A stretch of DNA of 30,430 nucleotides from Ruminococcus sp. UBA3280. GTDB taxonomy: Bacteria > Bacillota > Clostridia > Oscillospirales > Ruminococcaceae. The position numbers were made by a program, and so were the translations under genes. The notes beneath the pieces were generated by a model, which was not told the origin of the DNA, ran no database searches, and saw only the letters and a program-made list of their open reading frames with translations. The stretch is taken from the NCBI GenBank assembly GCA_002362175.1, contig DETU01000061.1, positions 1-30,430 of the forward strand. The letters run 5' to 3'. This document shows, piece after piece, positions 14,008 to 23,040 of the stretch. The number at the start of each line of letters is the position of its first letter. Within the stretch, counting starts at the first letter, position 1.

Positions 14008-15315
14008 ATGTATAAAGTATTTTTTATTACTTTTGGCTGTAAGGTCAATCAATACGAAACTGAATGTATGAAAACGGAGTTTCGCAGTCATGACTATGAA
14101 ATTCTCGATTCATGGAACGATGCAGACGCTGTTGTTATAAATTCGTGTACTGTTACGTCGTCGGGAGACAGCAGGGTTTTATCTGCACTGCGGAAAATGA
14201 GACAAAATCTTCCTGATTCTGTTATTGCACTTACGGGGTGTTACCCGCAGGCTAACAGAGCAGAGGCGGAAAAGATGTCCGAAGCCGATATTATTACGGG
14301 TACTAAAAACCGCTCGGCGATTGTTGCACTTGTTACGGAATGTCTGCAAAGGCGTTCACGAAAAATCGTGATTGCGGACTACTCAAAAGACGACCCTTTT
14401 GAATGTCTTGAATCACCGTCGTTTGATAATAATACACGTACTTTCATAAAAATTCAGGACGGCTGTAATCAGTTCTGCACTTATTGTATTATTCCGTATG
14501 CAAGAGGGCGTTGCCGTTCGAGGACTTTGGAATCAGTTAGGGAAGAAGCAGAAAAGTCAGCTGTTATGGGAAAAAAGGAAATTGTCCTGACAGGAATAAA
14601 TCTTGCTTTTTACGGCAGGGAATACGGTCTGAATCTTGCCGATGCTGTTGAGGTATGTGCAGAAGTGAAAGGAATTGAACGTATAAGGCTCGGTTCTCTT
14701 GAACCTGAAATGATGTCTGATGACTTGCTGAAAAGACTTTCAGCAGTGCCTGAGCTTTGTCCGCAGTTTCACTTGTCTTTGCAGAGTGGCTGTACTAAAA
14801 CCCTTAAAGCCATGAACCGTCATTACACTGCGGAGGAATATTTAAGTCTCACTGAACGTATACGGAACTTTTTTCCTGAATGTTCTTTCACTACTGATAT
14901 TATGGTTGGTTTTCCGTCGGAAACTGACGAAGATTTCAGACAGTCGCTTGAATTTGTCGGAAAAGTCGGATTCAGCCGTGTTCATGTTTTCAGGTATTCA
15001 AGACGCAAGGGAACTCCTGCCGACAGAATGGCGGGTCAGATTCCCGAAAATATAAAGGCACTGCGTGCGGGTGAAATGTCTGAAATGTCTGCAAAATCAG
15101 AAGCGGAGTATATGCGTTCACTTGTCGGAAAGACCGTAAAAGTGCTTTTTGAACGTGAAAACTGCACAGATTTCCACAGAGGATATGCAGCAGATTATAC
15201 ATTAATAAAAATTCCTCGTGAAAATTCCGAAAAAAGTTTGCGTAATAAGATATTTTGTGTTACAATAGAAGAAAGCCGTTCTGATTTCTGCATTGGCAGA
15301 ATCGTGAACGAATAA
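14008..15315 (+). CDS. mtaB: tRNA t6A37 methylthiotransferase MtaB
   Basis: MtaB is a radical-SAM enzyme that adds a methylthio group to t6A at position 37 of ANN-decoding tRNAs. The 435-residue protein has the N-terminal UPF0004 domain with Cys11, Cys47 and Cys78 for one [4Fe-4S] cluster. The radical-SAM motif CNQFCTYC has Cys153, Cys157 and Cys160. A C-terminal TRAM-like region follows from about residue 370. The start FFITFGCKVNQYE is typical of MtaB rather than MiaB or RimO. AAGGTG at 13998-14003 is the ribosome site. It lies 63 bases before purL and may be cotranscribed with it. Confidence 0.93.
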   Translation: MYKVFFITFGCKVNQYETECMKTEFRSHDYEILDSWNDADAVVINSCTVTSSGDSRVLSALRKMRQNLPDSVIALTGCYPQANRAEAEKMSEADIITGTKNRSAIVALVTECLQRRSRKIVIADYSKDDPFECLESPSFDNNTRTFIKIQDGCNQFCTYCIIPYARGRCRSRTLESVREEAEKSAVMGKKEIVLTGINLAFYGREYGLNLADAVEVCAEVKGIERIRLGSLEPEMMSDDLLKRLSAVPELCPQFHLSLQSGCTKTLKAMNRHYTAEEYLSLTERIRNFFPECSFTTDIMVGFPSETDEDFRQSLEFVGKVGFSRVHVFRYSRRKGTPADRMAGQIPENIKALRAGEMSEMSAKSEAEYMRSLVGKTVKVLFERENCTDFHRGYAADYTLIKIPRENSEKSLRNKIFCVTIEESRSDFCIGRIVNE

Positions 15316-15378
15316 TAAAGACTTGTTTTTTATACAGGTCAATAAAAAATCCCTTTGCGGAGAAATGGAGATTTTATT

Positions 15379-18300
15379 ATGTCCGTATTTAGAATTTATG
15401 CCGAAAAAAAGCCGGAATTTGCTGTTGAAGCACAGTCCGTACTCAGCGATGTGCGTACAGCACTCAGACTGAATATAAACGGTCTGCGTATCCTTAACAG
15501 ATACGATGCCGACAAACTCAGTGAAGAAGATTTCAAAGCATCAATAAGCACTGTATTTTCAGAGCCTGCCGTTGACGTTGTATATGACGAGCTTCCCATG
15601 CTTACATCAGACGACAGAATCTTTGCCGTTGAATATCTTCCGGGACAGTTTGACCAGCGTGCAGACAGCTGTGAGCAGTGTATACAGATTCTTCGTCAGG
15701 GCGAAAGATGTCGTGTAAGAAATGCCCGTATTTATATTGTTTCAGGAAACATCACAGATGAGGAGTTTGACACACTCAAATCATATATCATTAATCCCGT
15801 TGAAAGCCGTGAAGCTTCTCTTGAAAAGCCCGAAACTCTTGATACAAACTATGAAATTCCCGAAACAGTCGAGACACTTGAAGGTTTTACAGAACTCGAT
15901 TCCGACGGACTTCATGATTTTATAAAGAAATATGGTCTTGCAATGGACTATGATGACATTAAATTCTGTCAGGATTATTTCCGAAATGACGAACAGCGTG
16001 ACCCTACAATCACAGAAATTAAAATGATTGACACATATTGGTCTGACCACTGCCGTCACACTACTTTCCTTACAAATGTGAATGATGTAAAGATAGATAC
16101 TCCGTACATCAGAGATACTTATATCAATTATCTTAATATACGTGATGAACTCGGTCGCTCACAGAAACCCGTTACTCTTATGGATTTGGCAACCATTGCC
16201 GCAAAGAAACTCAAAGCTGACGGACTTCTTGACGACCTCGACGAAAGTGAGGAAATAAACGCCTGTTCCGTAAAGATAAAGGTTGATGTTGACGGTCAGT
16301 CTGAGGACTGGATTCTTATGTTTAAGAACGAGACACACAATCACCCGACTGAAATCGAACCTTTCGGCGGTGCGGCTACCTGTCTCGGCGGTGCAATCCG
16401 TGACCCGCTTTCAGGACGTTCATATGTTTATCAGGCTATGCGTGTTACAGGTGCGGCAAATCCGCTTGTACCCGTTGAAGATACTATTGCGGGAAAACTT
16501 CCGCAGAGAAAAATTACAGTAGGTGCGGCAAACGGTTACAGTTCATACGGTAACCAGATAGGACTTGCTACAGGACACGTTGCTGAAGTATATCACCCCG
16601 GATATGTGGCAAAGAGAATGGAAATAGGTGCGGTAGTAGGTGCTGCTCCTGCCGAGAATATCAGACGTGAAAGACCCGTTGCAGGCGATATAGTTGTACT
16701 TCTCGGCGGTAAAACAGGACGTGACGGCTGTGGAGGTGCTACAGGTTCGTCAAAGTCGCATACTCTTGAATCACTTGAAAGCTGTGGTGCGGAAGTTCAG
16801 AAAGGTAATCCACCCGAAGAAAGAAAGTTGCAGAGACTTTTCAGAAATCCTGAAGTAACTCAGATGATTAAACGCTGTAACGATTTTGGTGCAGGTGGTG
16901 TGTCGGTAGCTATCGGTGAACTTACTGACGGTCTTGTAATAAATCTCAATGCAGTTCCGAAAAAATACGACGGTCTTGACGGCACTGAAATTGCTATCAG
17001 TGAATCACAGGAAAGAATGGCTGTAGTTATCGCTCCTGAGGACGTTGAGAAATTCATGACAGAGGCTAAGAAAGAAAATCTTGAAGCAACTGTTGTAGCC
17101 GACGTTGTTGAAGAACCACGTCTTAAAATGAACTGGAACGGCAATACAATTGTAAACCTTTCAAGAGATTTCCTCAACTCAAACGGTGCTGTAAAGCATA
17201 CTGACATTGTTGTTGAAGAACCGTCATTCACAGACGACGAAGTTTTCATTGACAATGCTGAAACATGGACTGAACTTATGTCAAATCTTAATGTATGTTC
17301 ACAGAAAGGTCTTATTGAAAAGTTCGATTCCACTATCGGAGCAGGTACGGTGCTTATGCCTTTCGGCGGTGTTTATCAGATGACACCTTCACAGGCTATG
17401 GCTGCAAAGATTCCCGTACTAAAAGGTGAAACAAATACCTGTTCACTTATGGGCTGGGGTTACAATCCTGACATATCATCAAGAAGTCCATATCATGGTG
17501 CAATGCTTGCTGTAGTTGAATCAATTGCAAAGGTTGTAGGTGCAGGTGGTTCATATAAGCATTGCTGGCTGACTTTCCAGGAATACTTTGAACGCACTCA
17601 GAATGACCCTAAACGCTGGGGCAAGCCTCTTGCTGCACTTCTCGGTGCATTCAAGGCACAGCTTGAAATGGGCTGTGGTTCTATAGGCGGTAAGGACTCA
17701 ATGTCAGGTACTTTTGAAAATATTGACGTTCCGCCTACTCTTGTTTCATTTGCTGTCTCAACGGCACAGGCTAACAAGGTTGTTTCTACAGAGTTCAAGG
17801 AAGCAGGAAACGACGTTATTATGATTGTTCCCGAATACGACAGAAACGGTCTCCCTGTATTTGCAAGCCTGAAAAACTGCTTTGATAAGGTTGAAAAGCT
17901 TATTGCAGAGGGACGTGCAAACGCTGTATGGACAATTGGCTATGGCGGTGTTGCTGAGGGTATTGCAAAGATGTGTTTCGGAAACAGACTCGGCTTTGAG
18001 TTCTCGGCTCATCTTACATCAGACGAACTCTATAAATCACGTTACGGTGCTTTCATTGTTGAAGTTCTCGGAAATGCACAGAATGATGAATTTGTTATCG
18101 GTAAGACTATTTCCGACTATAAGATTTATACTCAGAAATATACAGTAAATCTTGACAGTTTACAGAGAGCATGGGAGGGTAAGCTTGAACCTGTATTCCC
18201 GTGCAGAATCAGAACTACAGACGCTACTCCGCAGACTTATTCCCACGAAAATACAGGAAAGAAGTCTGCGTCAATAAAGACCGCACAGCCAAAGGTGCTT

Positions 18301-19083
18301 ATTCCTGTATTCCCCGGTACTAACTGCGAATACGATACGGAAAGAGCCTTTGAAAAGGCAGGTGCTAAGGCTGAAACTGTAGTTATAAAGAACCTTTCCG
18401 CATCAGATCTTGAGGACTCTGTAAACTATTTTGAAAAAGCTGTAAAGGAATCACAGATTATCATGATTCCCGGTGGTTTCAGCGGTGGTGACGAACCTGA
18501 GGGAAGCGGTAAGTTTATTACAGCATTTTTCCGTAATCCGAAAATAAAGGACGCTGTTCATGACTTACTCAAAAACCGTGATGGTCTTATGCTCGGTATA
18601 TGCAACGGTTTTCAGGCGTTAATCAAGCTCGGACTTGTTCCTTTTGGTGAAATTACCGACATGACTGACGAATCACCTACTCTTACTTTCAATACAATTG
18701 CACGTCATCAGTCCATGATGGTAAATACAAGAATCGCATCAAATAAATCTCCGTGGCTTTATAGCTGTGAAGTGGGCGATATTCATACTGTTCCGATTTC
18801 ACACGGTGAGGGTCGTTTTGTTGCTCCTCAGAGCCTTATTCAGAGACTTGCCAATAACGGTCAGATTGCTACACAGTATGTTGACCTTGACGGTAATCCC
18901 ACTATGGATATACATTACAACCCCAATACTTCCATTGAAGCTATAGAGGGTATAACTTCTCCCGACGGTCGTGTTCTCGGTAAAATGGGTCACTCTGAAC
19001 GTAAGGGTAGTTATATATGCAAGAACGTTGCAGGTGAAAAAGACCAGAAGATATTTGAAAGCGGTGTAAACTACTTCAAGTAA
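15379..19083 (+). CDS. purL: Phosphoribosylformylglycinamidine synthase (single-chain)
   Basis: PurL makes FGAM from FGAR, glutamine and ATP in purine synthesis. This 1234-residue protein has all domains in one chain. HCRHTTF near residue 224 and NETHNHPTEIEPFGGAAT near 315 belong to the first synthase half, and GGKDSMSG near 772 to the second. The C-terminal amidotransferase has Cys1075 in GICNGFQ, with His1205 and Glu1207 in GHSER completing the triad. The ATG at 15379 has GGAG at 15367-15370, eight bases upstream; an upstream TTG at 15355 has no support. Neighbouring genes are not for purines, and no purine riboswitch was found in the 63-base gap before it. Confidence 0.96.
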   Translation: MSVFRIYAEKKPEFAVEAQSVLSDVRTALRLNINGLRILNRYDADKLSEEDFKASISTVFSEPAVDVVYDELPMLTSDDRIFAVEYLPGQFDQRADSCEQCIQILRQGERCRVRNARIYIVSGNITDEEFDTLKSYIINPVESREASLEKPETLDTNYEIPETVETLEGFTELDSDGLHDFIKKYGLAMDYDDIKFCQDYFRNDEQRDPTITEIKMIDTYWSDHCRHTTFLTNVNDVKIDTPYIRDTYINYLNIRDELGRSQKPVTLMDLATIAAKKLKADGLLDDLDESEEINACSVKIKVDVDGQSEDWILMFKNETHNHPTEIEPFGGAATCLGGAIRDPLSGRSYVYQAMRVTGAANPLVPVEDTIAGKLPQRKITVGAANGYSSYGNQIGLATGHVAEVYHPGYVAKRMEIGAVVGAAPAENIRRERPVAGDIVVLLGGKTGRDGCGGATGSSKSHTLESLESCGAEVQKGNPPEERKLQRLFRNPEVTQMIKRCNDFGAGGVSVAIGELTDGLVINLNAVPKKYDGLDGTEIAISESQERMAVVIAPEDVEKFMTEAKKENLEATVVADVVEEPRLKMNWNGNTIVNLSRDFLNSNGAVKHTDIVVEEPSFTDDEVFIDNAETWTELMSNLNVCSQKGLIEKFDSTIGAGTVLMPFGGVYQMTPSQAMAAKIPVLKGETNTCSLMGWGYNPDISSRSPYHGAMLAVVESIAKVVGAGGSYKHCWLTFQEYFERTQNDPKRWGKPLAALLGAFKAQLEMGCGSIGGKDSMSGTFENIDVPPTLVSFAVSTAQANKVVSTEFKEAGNDVIMIVPEYDRNGLPVFASLKNCFDKVEKLIAEGRANAVWTIGYGGVAEGIAKMCFGNRLGFEFSAHLTSDELYKSRYGAFIVEVLGNAQNDEFVIGKTISDYKIYTQKYTVNLDSLQRAWEGKLEPVFPCRIRTTDATPQTYSHENTGKKSASIKTAQPKVLIPVFPGTNCEYDTERAFEKAGAKAETVVIKNLSASDLEDSVNYFEKAVKESQIIMIPGGFSGGDEPEGSGKFITAFFRNPKIKDAVHDLLKNRDGLMLGICNGFQALIKLGLVPFGEITDMTDESPTLTFNTIARHQSMMVNTRIASNKSPWLYSCEVGDIHTVPISHGEGRFVAPQSLIQRLANNGQIATQYVDLDGNPTMDIHYNPNTSIEAIEGITSPDGRVLGKMGHSERKGSYICKNVAGEKDQKIFESGVNYFK

Positions 19084-19130
19084 TATAAAAAAAGGAACGG
19101 ACATACAGGCGGTGCTGATATAGAAGTTTT

Positions 19131-19177
19131 ACGCCATAGTATTTCTGATATTACTGTCAGAGGTACTATGGCGTTTC
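19131..19177 (+). terminator. Long hairpin after purL, probable terminator
   Basis: A perfect 11-bp outer stem (19131-19141 with 19164-19174) encloses a second stem TCTGA/TCAGA (19144-19148 with 19157-19161). Only TTCT follows, so the T run is weak. Nothing else is seen between purL and the next gene. Confidence 0.6.
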
Positions 19178-19258
19178 TATTGATTTATAATTTTAGTAAG
19201 ACAAATCGGAATTTATAAAGAAAATATTTGTCTGTTTTATTCAAAATGGAGGAATGTT

Positions 19259-19777
19259 ATGAGATTAAGACCTTTTATATTGTGTTGTGATTTTGACGAA
19301 GTTAAAAATTGGATTTCAGATGAAAGAACACACGCTATGTGGTGTGCTAATCGTATTAAATATCCAATCGAGAAAGAAAATTTTGAAGAAATAATGTTAG
19401 AAGCTGCAATCAAGTCTGGTGATATTCCATATGTTGCAACTACAGACGACGGAAAAGTAGTAGGATTTTTTTGTTATTCAGTAAATTTAAGTTTAAACGA
19501 AGGTATGCTTAAATTTGTAATGGTTACTCCTGAACAACGGGGAAAAGGATTGGGAAAAGCAATGCTGCAACTGGCTGTTGAATATGCTTTTAATATTACT
19601 AAGGCAGAATCTGTTCAGCTCAATGTCTTTTCGGAAAACACAATGGCAAAAAAGTGTTATGAAAATGTCGGATTTATAATAAGAAAGACAGATGTCAATG
19701 CATTTATTTTCAAAGATGAATCATGGGGAAGATGTAATATGATAATAAATAAAACACAGAATATTTTATCTCATTAA
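19259..19777 (+). CDS. GNAT-family N-acetyltransferase
   Basis: This 172-residue acetyltransferase should move an acetyl group from acetyl-CoA to an unknown amine. The acetyl-CoA loop is QRGKGLGKA at 93-101, after the beta-4 strand KFVMVTP. ENTMAKKCYENVGF near residue 135 is the usual C-terminal GNAT motif. GGAGG at 19248-19252 gives a clear start. It stands alone and converges on the CPBP gene. Its codons are more AT-rich than those of purL, so it may be an accessory gene. RimI-like or small-molecule acetylation are both possible. Confidence 0.88.
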   Translation: MRLRPFILCCDFDEVKNWISDERTHAMWCANRIKYPIEKENFEEIMLEAAIKSGDIPYVATTDDGKVVGFFCYSVNLSLNEGMLKFVMVTPEQRGKGLGKAMLQLAVEYAFNITKAESVQLNVFSENTMAKKCYENVGFIIRKTDVNAFIFKDESWGRCNMIINKTQNILSH

Positions 19778-19820
19778 AGTATATTATAAATTCTTATTTA
19801 TGCGAATAAACAAATAATTG

Positions 19821-19865
19821 AAATAAGCCCGTAAGCAGTTGGAAAATTACTTTCGGGCTTATTTT
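19821..19865. terminator. Terminator between the convergent GNAT and CPBP genes
   Basis: A perfect 11-bp stem (19821-19831 with 19854-19864), with an inner GTAA/TTAC pairing, is T-rich on the right. On the minus strand the following tract is weaker. Confidence 0.75.
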
Positions 19866-19875
19866 AATTATTGTT

Positions 19876-20625
19876 TTACTTTTCTTCGGGCAATAAATCC
19901 TTTTTTGGAAGCCTGATTATGTATATAAGATAAGCAATAGTAATAATCAGCATTATGGAAGTTGTAATAATTTCAGCATTTTTCTCGCCAAATTTGTTGA
20001 TAAGAAAATTACCTGTTGCAAATGCTGTCATATTGTTATTGAAGCCGTGAAAAACTATGCAAGGGATAATGCTATGAGTTCTAAGAAATATGAACACAAG
20101 CATAAATCCAACTGCAATGGCATATATCACCTGAAGAATGTTTTCAAGTAAATCATAGCCATTCAGCAGATTTACAAAGTGTCCGATTCCAAAGGTAACA
20201 GAAGATATTACAACAGCTCGTGCAGTATTTTGTTTGGCGATTCCTCTGAATAAAAATCCACGGAATATAACTTCTTCCAAAAATCCCACACCTATCATCA
20301 TTACAGTATGAAAAATTGTACCTGTCAGGCTGTATTTCATGCCTAATCCGAAAAATGCACTTGTTCCGCCGATAAGCAGAAGGGGGATATAGAAAAGCAT
20401 TTTAGAAGTGGGTATTTCAGGTTTTTTAAGTCCAAGATATTGACTAAGGCTGTTTCTCCTGATAAATAACAAAATTATCAATGACAGTATAATGCAGAAA
20501 ATCATTTCCGCAAGAAATTCTATCCCTGTTTTTTCTGAAATTCTCTGCATTGCACTTTCACCGAAAACATAAATAAGTATAAGTACTACTGAAAAAGTCA
20601 CTTCATTTTTATTAAACAGTTTCAT
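19876..20625 (-). CDS. CPBP-family intramembrane metalloprotease
   Basis: This 249-residue polytopic membrane protein belongs to the CAAX protease/bacteriocin-processing (Abi) family. Glu117-Glu118 in EEVIFRG with Arg122, His149 in FGIGHFVN, and His193 in FHGFNNN form the glutamate-arginine and histidine active-site motifs. About six to eight hydrophobic segments are visible. AAAGGAG lies just before the ATG. It overlaps the upstream tetR-like gene by 14 bases, so the pair is one operon. Members act in bacteriocin self-immunity or cleave membrane proteins; which applies here cannot be told. Confidence 0.9.
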   Translation of the reverse strand: MKLFNKNEVTFSVVLILIYVFGESAMQRISEKTGIEFLAEMIFCIILSLIILLFIRRNSLSQYLGLKKPEIPTSKMLFYIPLLLIGGTSAFFGLGMKYSLTGTIFHTVMMIGVGFLEEVIFRGFLFRGIAKQNTARAVVISSVTFGIGHFVNLLNGYDLLENILQVIYAIAVGFMLVFIFLRTHSIIPCIVFHGFNNNMTAFATGNFLINKFGEKNAEIITTSIMLIITIAYLIYIIRLPKKDLLPEEK

Positions 20626-21193
20626 TTTTGTCTCCTTTTATGATACATATCATACCTGTAAATGTATTTCTCAGAAGTCTTTCAAAATAAGCGTTATCAT
20701 AATCAATTGAATTATTGGCAATAAGGCTTGCCGCACCATGAACGCAAATCAAAAGAGATTCAAATAATTCCTTGGTCTGCGATTCGGAAAGTCCTGTATT
20801 TTCGCAGATAGGTGCAATAATCGGAGCTGAACAGTCTGAATAAACAAGTTCACGAAAGCTGATATTCTGAAATTTATCCGACTGAAACAGAAAGCAGAAA
20901 AGATTTTTTTCTTCATTGGCAAACCGTATATAACGCAGTCCGATAGATAAAAGGGGATTGTCGGCATTTTCATCGGGTATCATAAGAAAATTTGTATGTA
21001 ATTCATCAGCAAGTTTATAAACTGATGATTTTAAGTCATTTACCGTTTTGAAGTGATACATGACAGGCTGAGTTGAGCAATTGAGTTCAGTTGCAACTCT
21101 GCGGACGTTCAGATTTTCTTCTCCTTCATTCCTGACGATTTTCAAACCTGCATCAATTACCATTTCTTTTGTTATTTTTGCTTTAGGTGGCAT
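20612..21193 (-). CDS. TetR/AcrR-family transcriptional regulator
   Basis: This 193-residue protein has the TetR helix-turn-helix at about 8-55, with VRRVATELNCSTQPVMYHF as the recognition region, and a helical ligand-binding domain after it. The N-terminus is basic. AAAAGGAG lies before the ATG at 21193. It is the first gene of an operon with the CPBP protease, overlapping by 14 bases. A perfect palindrome at its transcription start suggests autorepression. The ligand is unknown. Confidence 0.92.
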   Translation of the reverse strand: MPPKAKITKEMVIDAGLKIVRNEGEENLNVRRVATELNCSTQPVMYHFKTVNDLKSSVYKLADELHTNFLMIPDENADNPLLSIGLRYIRFANEEKNLFCFLFQSDKFQNISFRELVYSDCSAPIIAPICENTGLSESQTKELFESLLICVHGAASLIANNSIDYDNAYFERLLRNTFTGMICIIKGDKNETV

Positions 21194-21215
21194 AATCGAA
21201 CTCCTTTTTTATATT

Positions 21216-21237
21216 ACGTTTGTTATATAACATCTGT
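21216..21237. promoter_or_regulatory. Palindromic operator candidate for the TetR protein
   Basis: TGTTATATAACA at 21221-21232 is a perfect 12-bp palindrome. Outer AC (21216-21217) and GT (21236-21237) are symmetric around it. It covers the expected start site, just past the -10 box. Confidence 0.55.
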
Positions 21238-21266
21238 ATTATAACATGATGCTTTTTATTTGTCAA
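21238..21266 (-). promoter_or_regulatory. sigma-A promoter of the tetR-CPBP operon
   Basis: On the minus strand, TTGACA (21266-21261) and TATAAT (21243-21238) have a 17-bp spacer. Confidence 0.87.
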
Positions 21267-21350
21267 GTACTTTTTCAAAAAAATTTGTTTCAATGCAGTT
21301 ACTGAAAGTATATGAATAGTAGTCCAATAACAGTAAAAGGAGGTTTTAAA

Positions 21351-21479
21351 ATGAATTGCATACATTATAAGCATTTTTTCAAGACCAAAAGCATATTTAA
21401 GTATATTCGGAAAAATATTTTGTGCAGTTTTTACTATTTTGTGGTATTGACTTATTGCAAATTTTGGTGTATAATATAA
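21351..21479 (+). CDS. Possible 42-residue small protein
   Basis: This short ORF has one of the strongest ribosome sites in the window, AAAAGGAGG at 21335-21343, seven bases before the ATG. The peptide has a basic N-terminal half with several Lys, then an aromatic, hydrophobic C-terminal half, and four cysteines (3, 25, 36, 40). It has no recognised family. Its last codons contain the glgA -10 box. The upstream promoter is unclear; TTGTTT at 21285-21290 is only a weak -35. It could be a small membrane-associated peptide or a decayed gene. Confidence 0.4.
   Translation: MNCIHYKHFFKTKSIFKYIRKNILCSFYYFVVLTYCKFWCII
21447..21475 (+). promoter_or_regulatory. sigma-A promoter of glgA
   Basis: TTGACT at 21447-21452 and TATAAT at 21470-21475 have a 17-bp spacer. 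The start near 21482 gives a leader of about 48 bases that can form a small hairpin, ACTGC/GCAGT (21489-21493 with 21499-21503). Confidence 0.83.
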
Positions 21480-21529
21480 ATATCCTAAACTGCATGAAGC
21501 AGTAATTTATAAAGCAAGGAGTTAATGGC

Positions 21530-22984
21530 ATGAACAATATTTTATTTGCTGCCTCTGAATGTGTGCCGTTTATCAAGACCGGCGGTCTTGCTGACGTTGT
21601 TGGTGCACTTCCAAAGTATCTTAACAAGAATGATTTCGATGTAAGGGTAATTATGCCTTACTATACCTGTATTCCTGCTAAATTCAGGGACAATTTCAAG
21701 TATGTCCAGCATTTCTACATGGACTACGGTATGAGAAAAGATAATGTACACGTCGGAATCATGGAGTATGAATATAACGGAATAAAGTTCTATTTTGTTG
21801 ATAATGAATACTATTTCAAGTGCGATGCACCTTATTCGGCTGATTTGAAGTGGGACATTGAAAGGTTTACTTTCTTCTGTAAAGCAGTACTTGCTATTCT
21901 GCCCGTAATAGGATTCCGTCCCGACATTATTCACTGTCACGATTGGCAGGCTTCAATGATTCCTGTTTTCATGCATTCAACCTTTGCAACCAATCCTTTC
22001 TACAGTTCAACAAAGACAATTATGACAATCCATAACCTTAAATTTCAGGGCGTATGGAATATCGATACTTTCAAATATAATACAGCACTTCCTGACTATA
22101 TGTTCACTCCTGACAAGCTTGAATTTAAAAAGGACGCTAATATGTTAAAAGGCGGTCTTGTTTATGCCGACTATATAACAACTGTAAGTGAAACATACGC
22201 AGAAGAAATAAAATATCCTTTCTATGGCGAACAGCTTGACGGACTCCTCAGGGCAAGGTCTGCTTCTCTCAGAGGTATTGTAAACGGTATTGACTATAAC
22301 GTTTTTGACCCGAACAACGATAAGCACATTTACAAGGAATATCATGCAAAGAATTTCAAGAAGAAAAAGGCACAGAATAAAACCGCACTTCAGAAAGAAC
22401 TTGGATTGCCCGTTGATGAAAACAAGTACATGATAGCTATTATTTCACGTCTTACCGACCAGAAAGGTCTTGACCTCGTAAGCTATGCAATGGAAAGAAT
22501 CTGCGACGAAAATACACAGTTTGTCGTAATCGGTACGGGTGACCAGAAGTATGAAAATATGTTCAGGCACTATCAGTGGAAATATCCCGAAAGAGTTTCC
22601 GCAAATATTCTCTATTCCGACCCTCTCGCACATAAGCTTTATGCCGCTGCCGATGCTATGCTTATGCCATCGCTTTTTGAACCATGCGGACTTACACAGC
22701 TTATTTCCCTCAGATACGGTACAGTTCCGATTGTAAGGGAGACAGGCGGTCTTAAAGATACAGTAGCACCGTACAACGAATTTGACGGAACAGGTACAGG
22801 ATTCTCATTTGCAAACTATAACGGTGAGGAAATGCTTGGTGTTATCAATTACTCAAAGCATATTTACTTCAATCATCGTGACCAGTGGGACAATATGGTA
22901 TACAGAGGCATGACTACTGATTATTCTTGGAACAGCTCGGCAAAACAGTATGAAGGTATGTACAAGTGGATGATTAACTGGTAA
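21530..22984 (+). CDS. glgA: Glycogen synthase (GT5 family)
   Basis: GlgA extends alpha-1,4-glucan from ADP-glucose in the cytoplasm. The 484-residue length is usual. KTGGLADV at 16-23 is the ADP-glucose-binding motif. HDWQAS near residue 141 belongs to the N-terminal Rossmann domain. The C-terminal domain has ISRLTDQKGLDL near 304 and SLFEPCGLTQL near 382, which holds the catalytic-loop Glu. AAGGAG at 21516-21521 supports the start. No glgC, glgB or glgP is next to it. A terminator separates it from the HAD gene. Confidence 0.95.
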   Translation: MNNILFAASECVPFIKTGGLADVVGALPKYLNKNDFDVRVIMPYYTCIPAKFRDNFKYVQHFYMDYGMRKDNVHVGIMEYEYNGIKFYFVDNEYYFKCDAPYSADLKWDIERFTFFCKAVLAILPVIGFRPDIIHCHDWQASMIPVFMHSTFATNPFYSSTKTIMTIHNLKFQGVWNIDTFKYNTALPDYMFTPDKLEFKKDANMLKGGLVYADYITTVSETYAEEIKYPFYGEQLDGLLRARSASLRGIVNGIDYNVFDPNNDKHIYKEYHAKNFKKKKAQNKTALQKELGLPVDENKYMIAIISRLTDQKGLDLVSYAMERICDENTQFVVIGTGDQKYENMFRHYQWKYPERVSANILYSDPLAHKLYAAADAMLMPSLFEPCGLTQLISLRYGTVPIVRETGGLKDTVAPYNEFDGTGTGFSFANYNGEEMLGVINYSKHIYFNHRDQWDNMVYRGMTTDYSWNSSAKQYEGMYKWMINW

Positions 22985-22995
22985 TAAAAATTTAT

Positions 22996-23029
22996 ATATG
23001 GGCGGACAATGTCCGTCCATATGATTTTT
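22996..23029 (+). terminator. Terminator after glgA
   Basis: A 12-bp stem (22996-23007 with 23011-23022, one G-U pair) has a 3-base loop and TTTTT at 23025-23029. The next gene's ribosome site follows at once, so some read-through may feed it. Confidence 0.8.
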
Positions 23030-23040
23030 AAGGAGGGTAT

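Noticed and set aside
15316..15378. Possible purine riboswitch or terminator before purL
   Set aside because: The gap is only 63 bases. A weak GACTTG/CAGGTC pairing lacks a T run, and no purine-riboswitch core fits.
19131..19177. The long hairpin after purL as a small mobile element
   Set aside because: There is no target duplication or second copy in the window; position and stem fit a terminator.
21183..21374. A 63-codon minus-strand frame upstream of the tetR-like gene
   Set aside because: It covers the tetR promoter and operator, has no ribosome site, and its sequence looks like random AT-rich translation.
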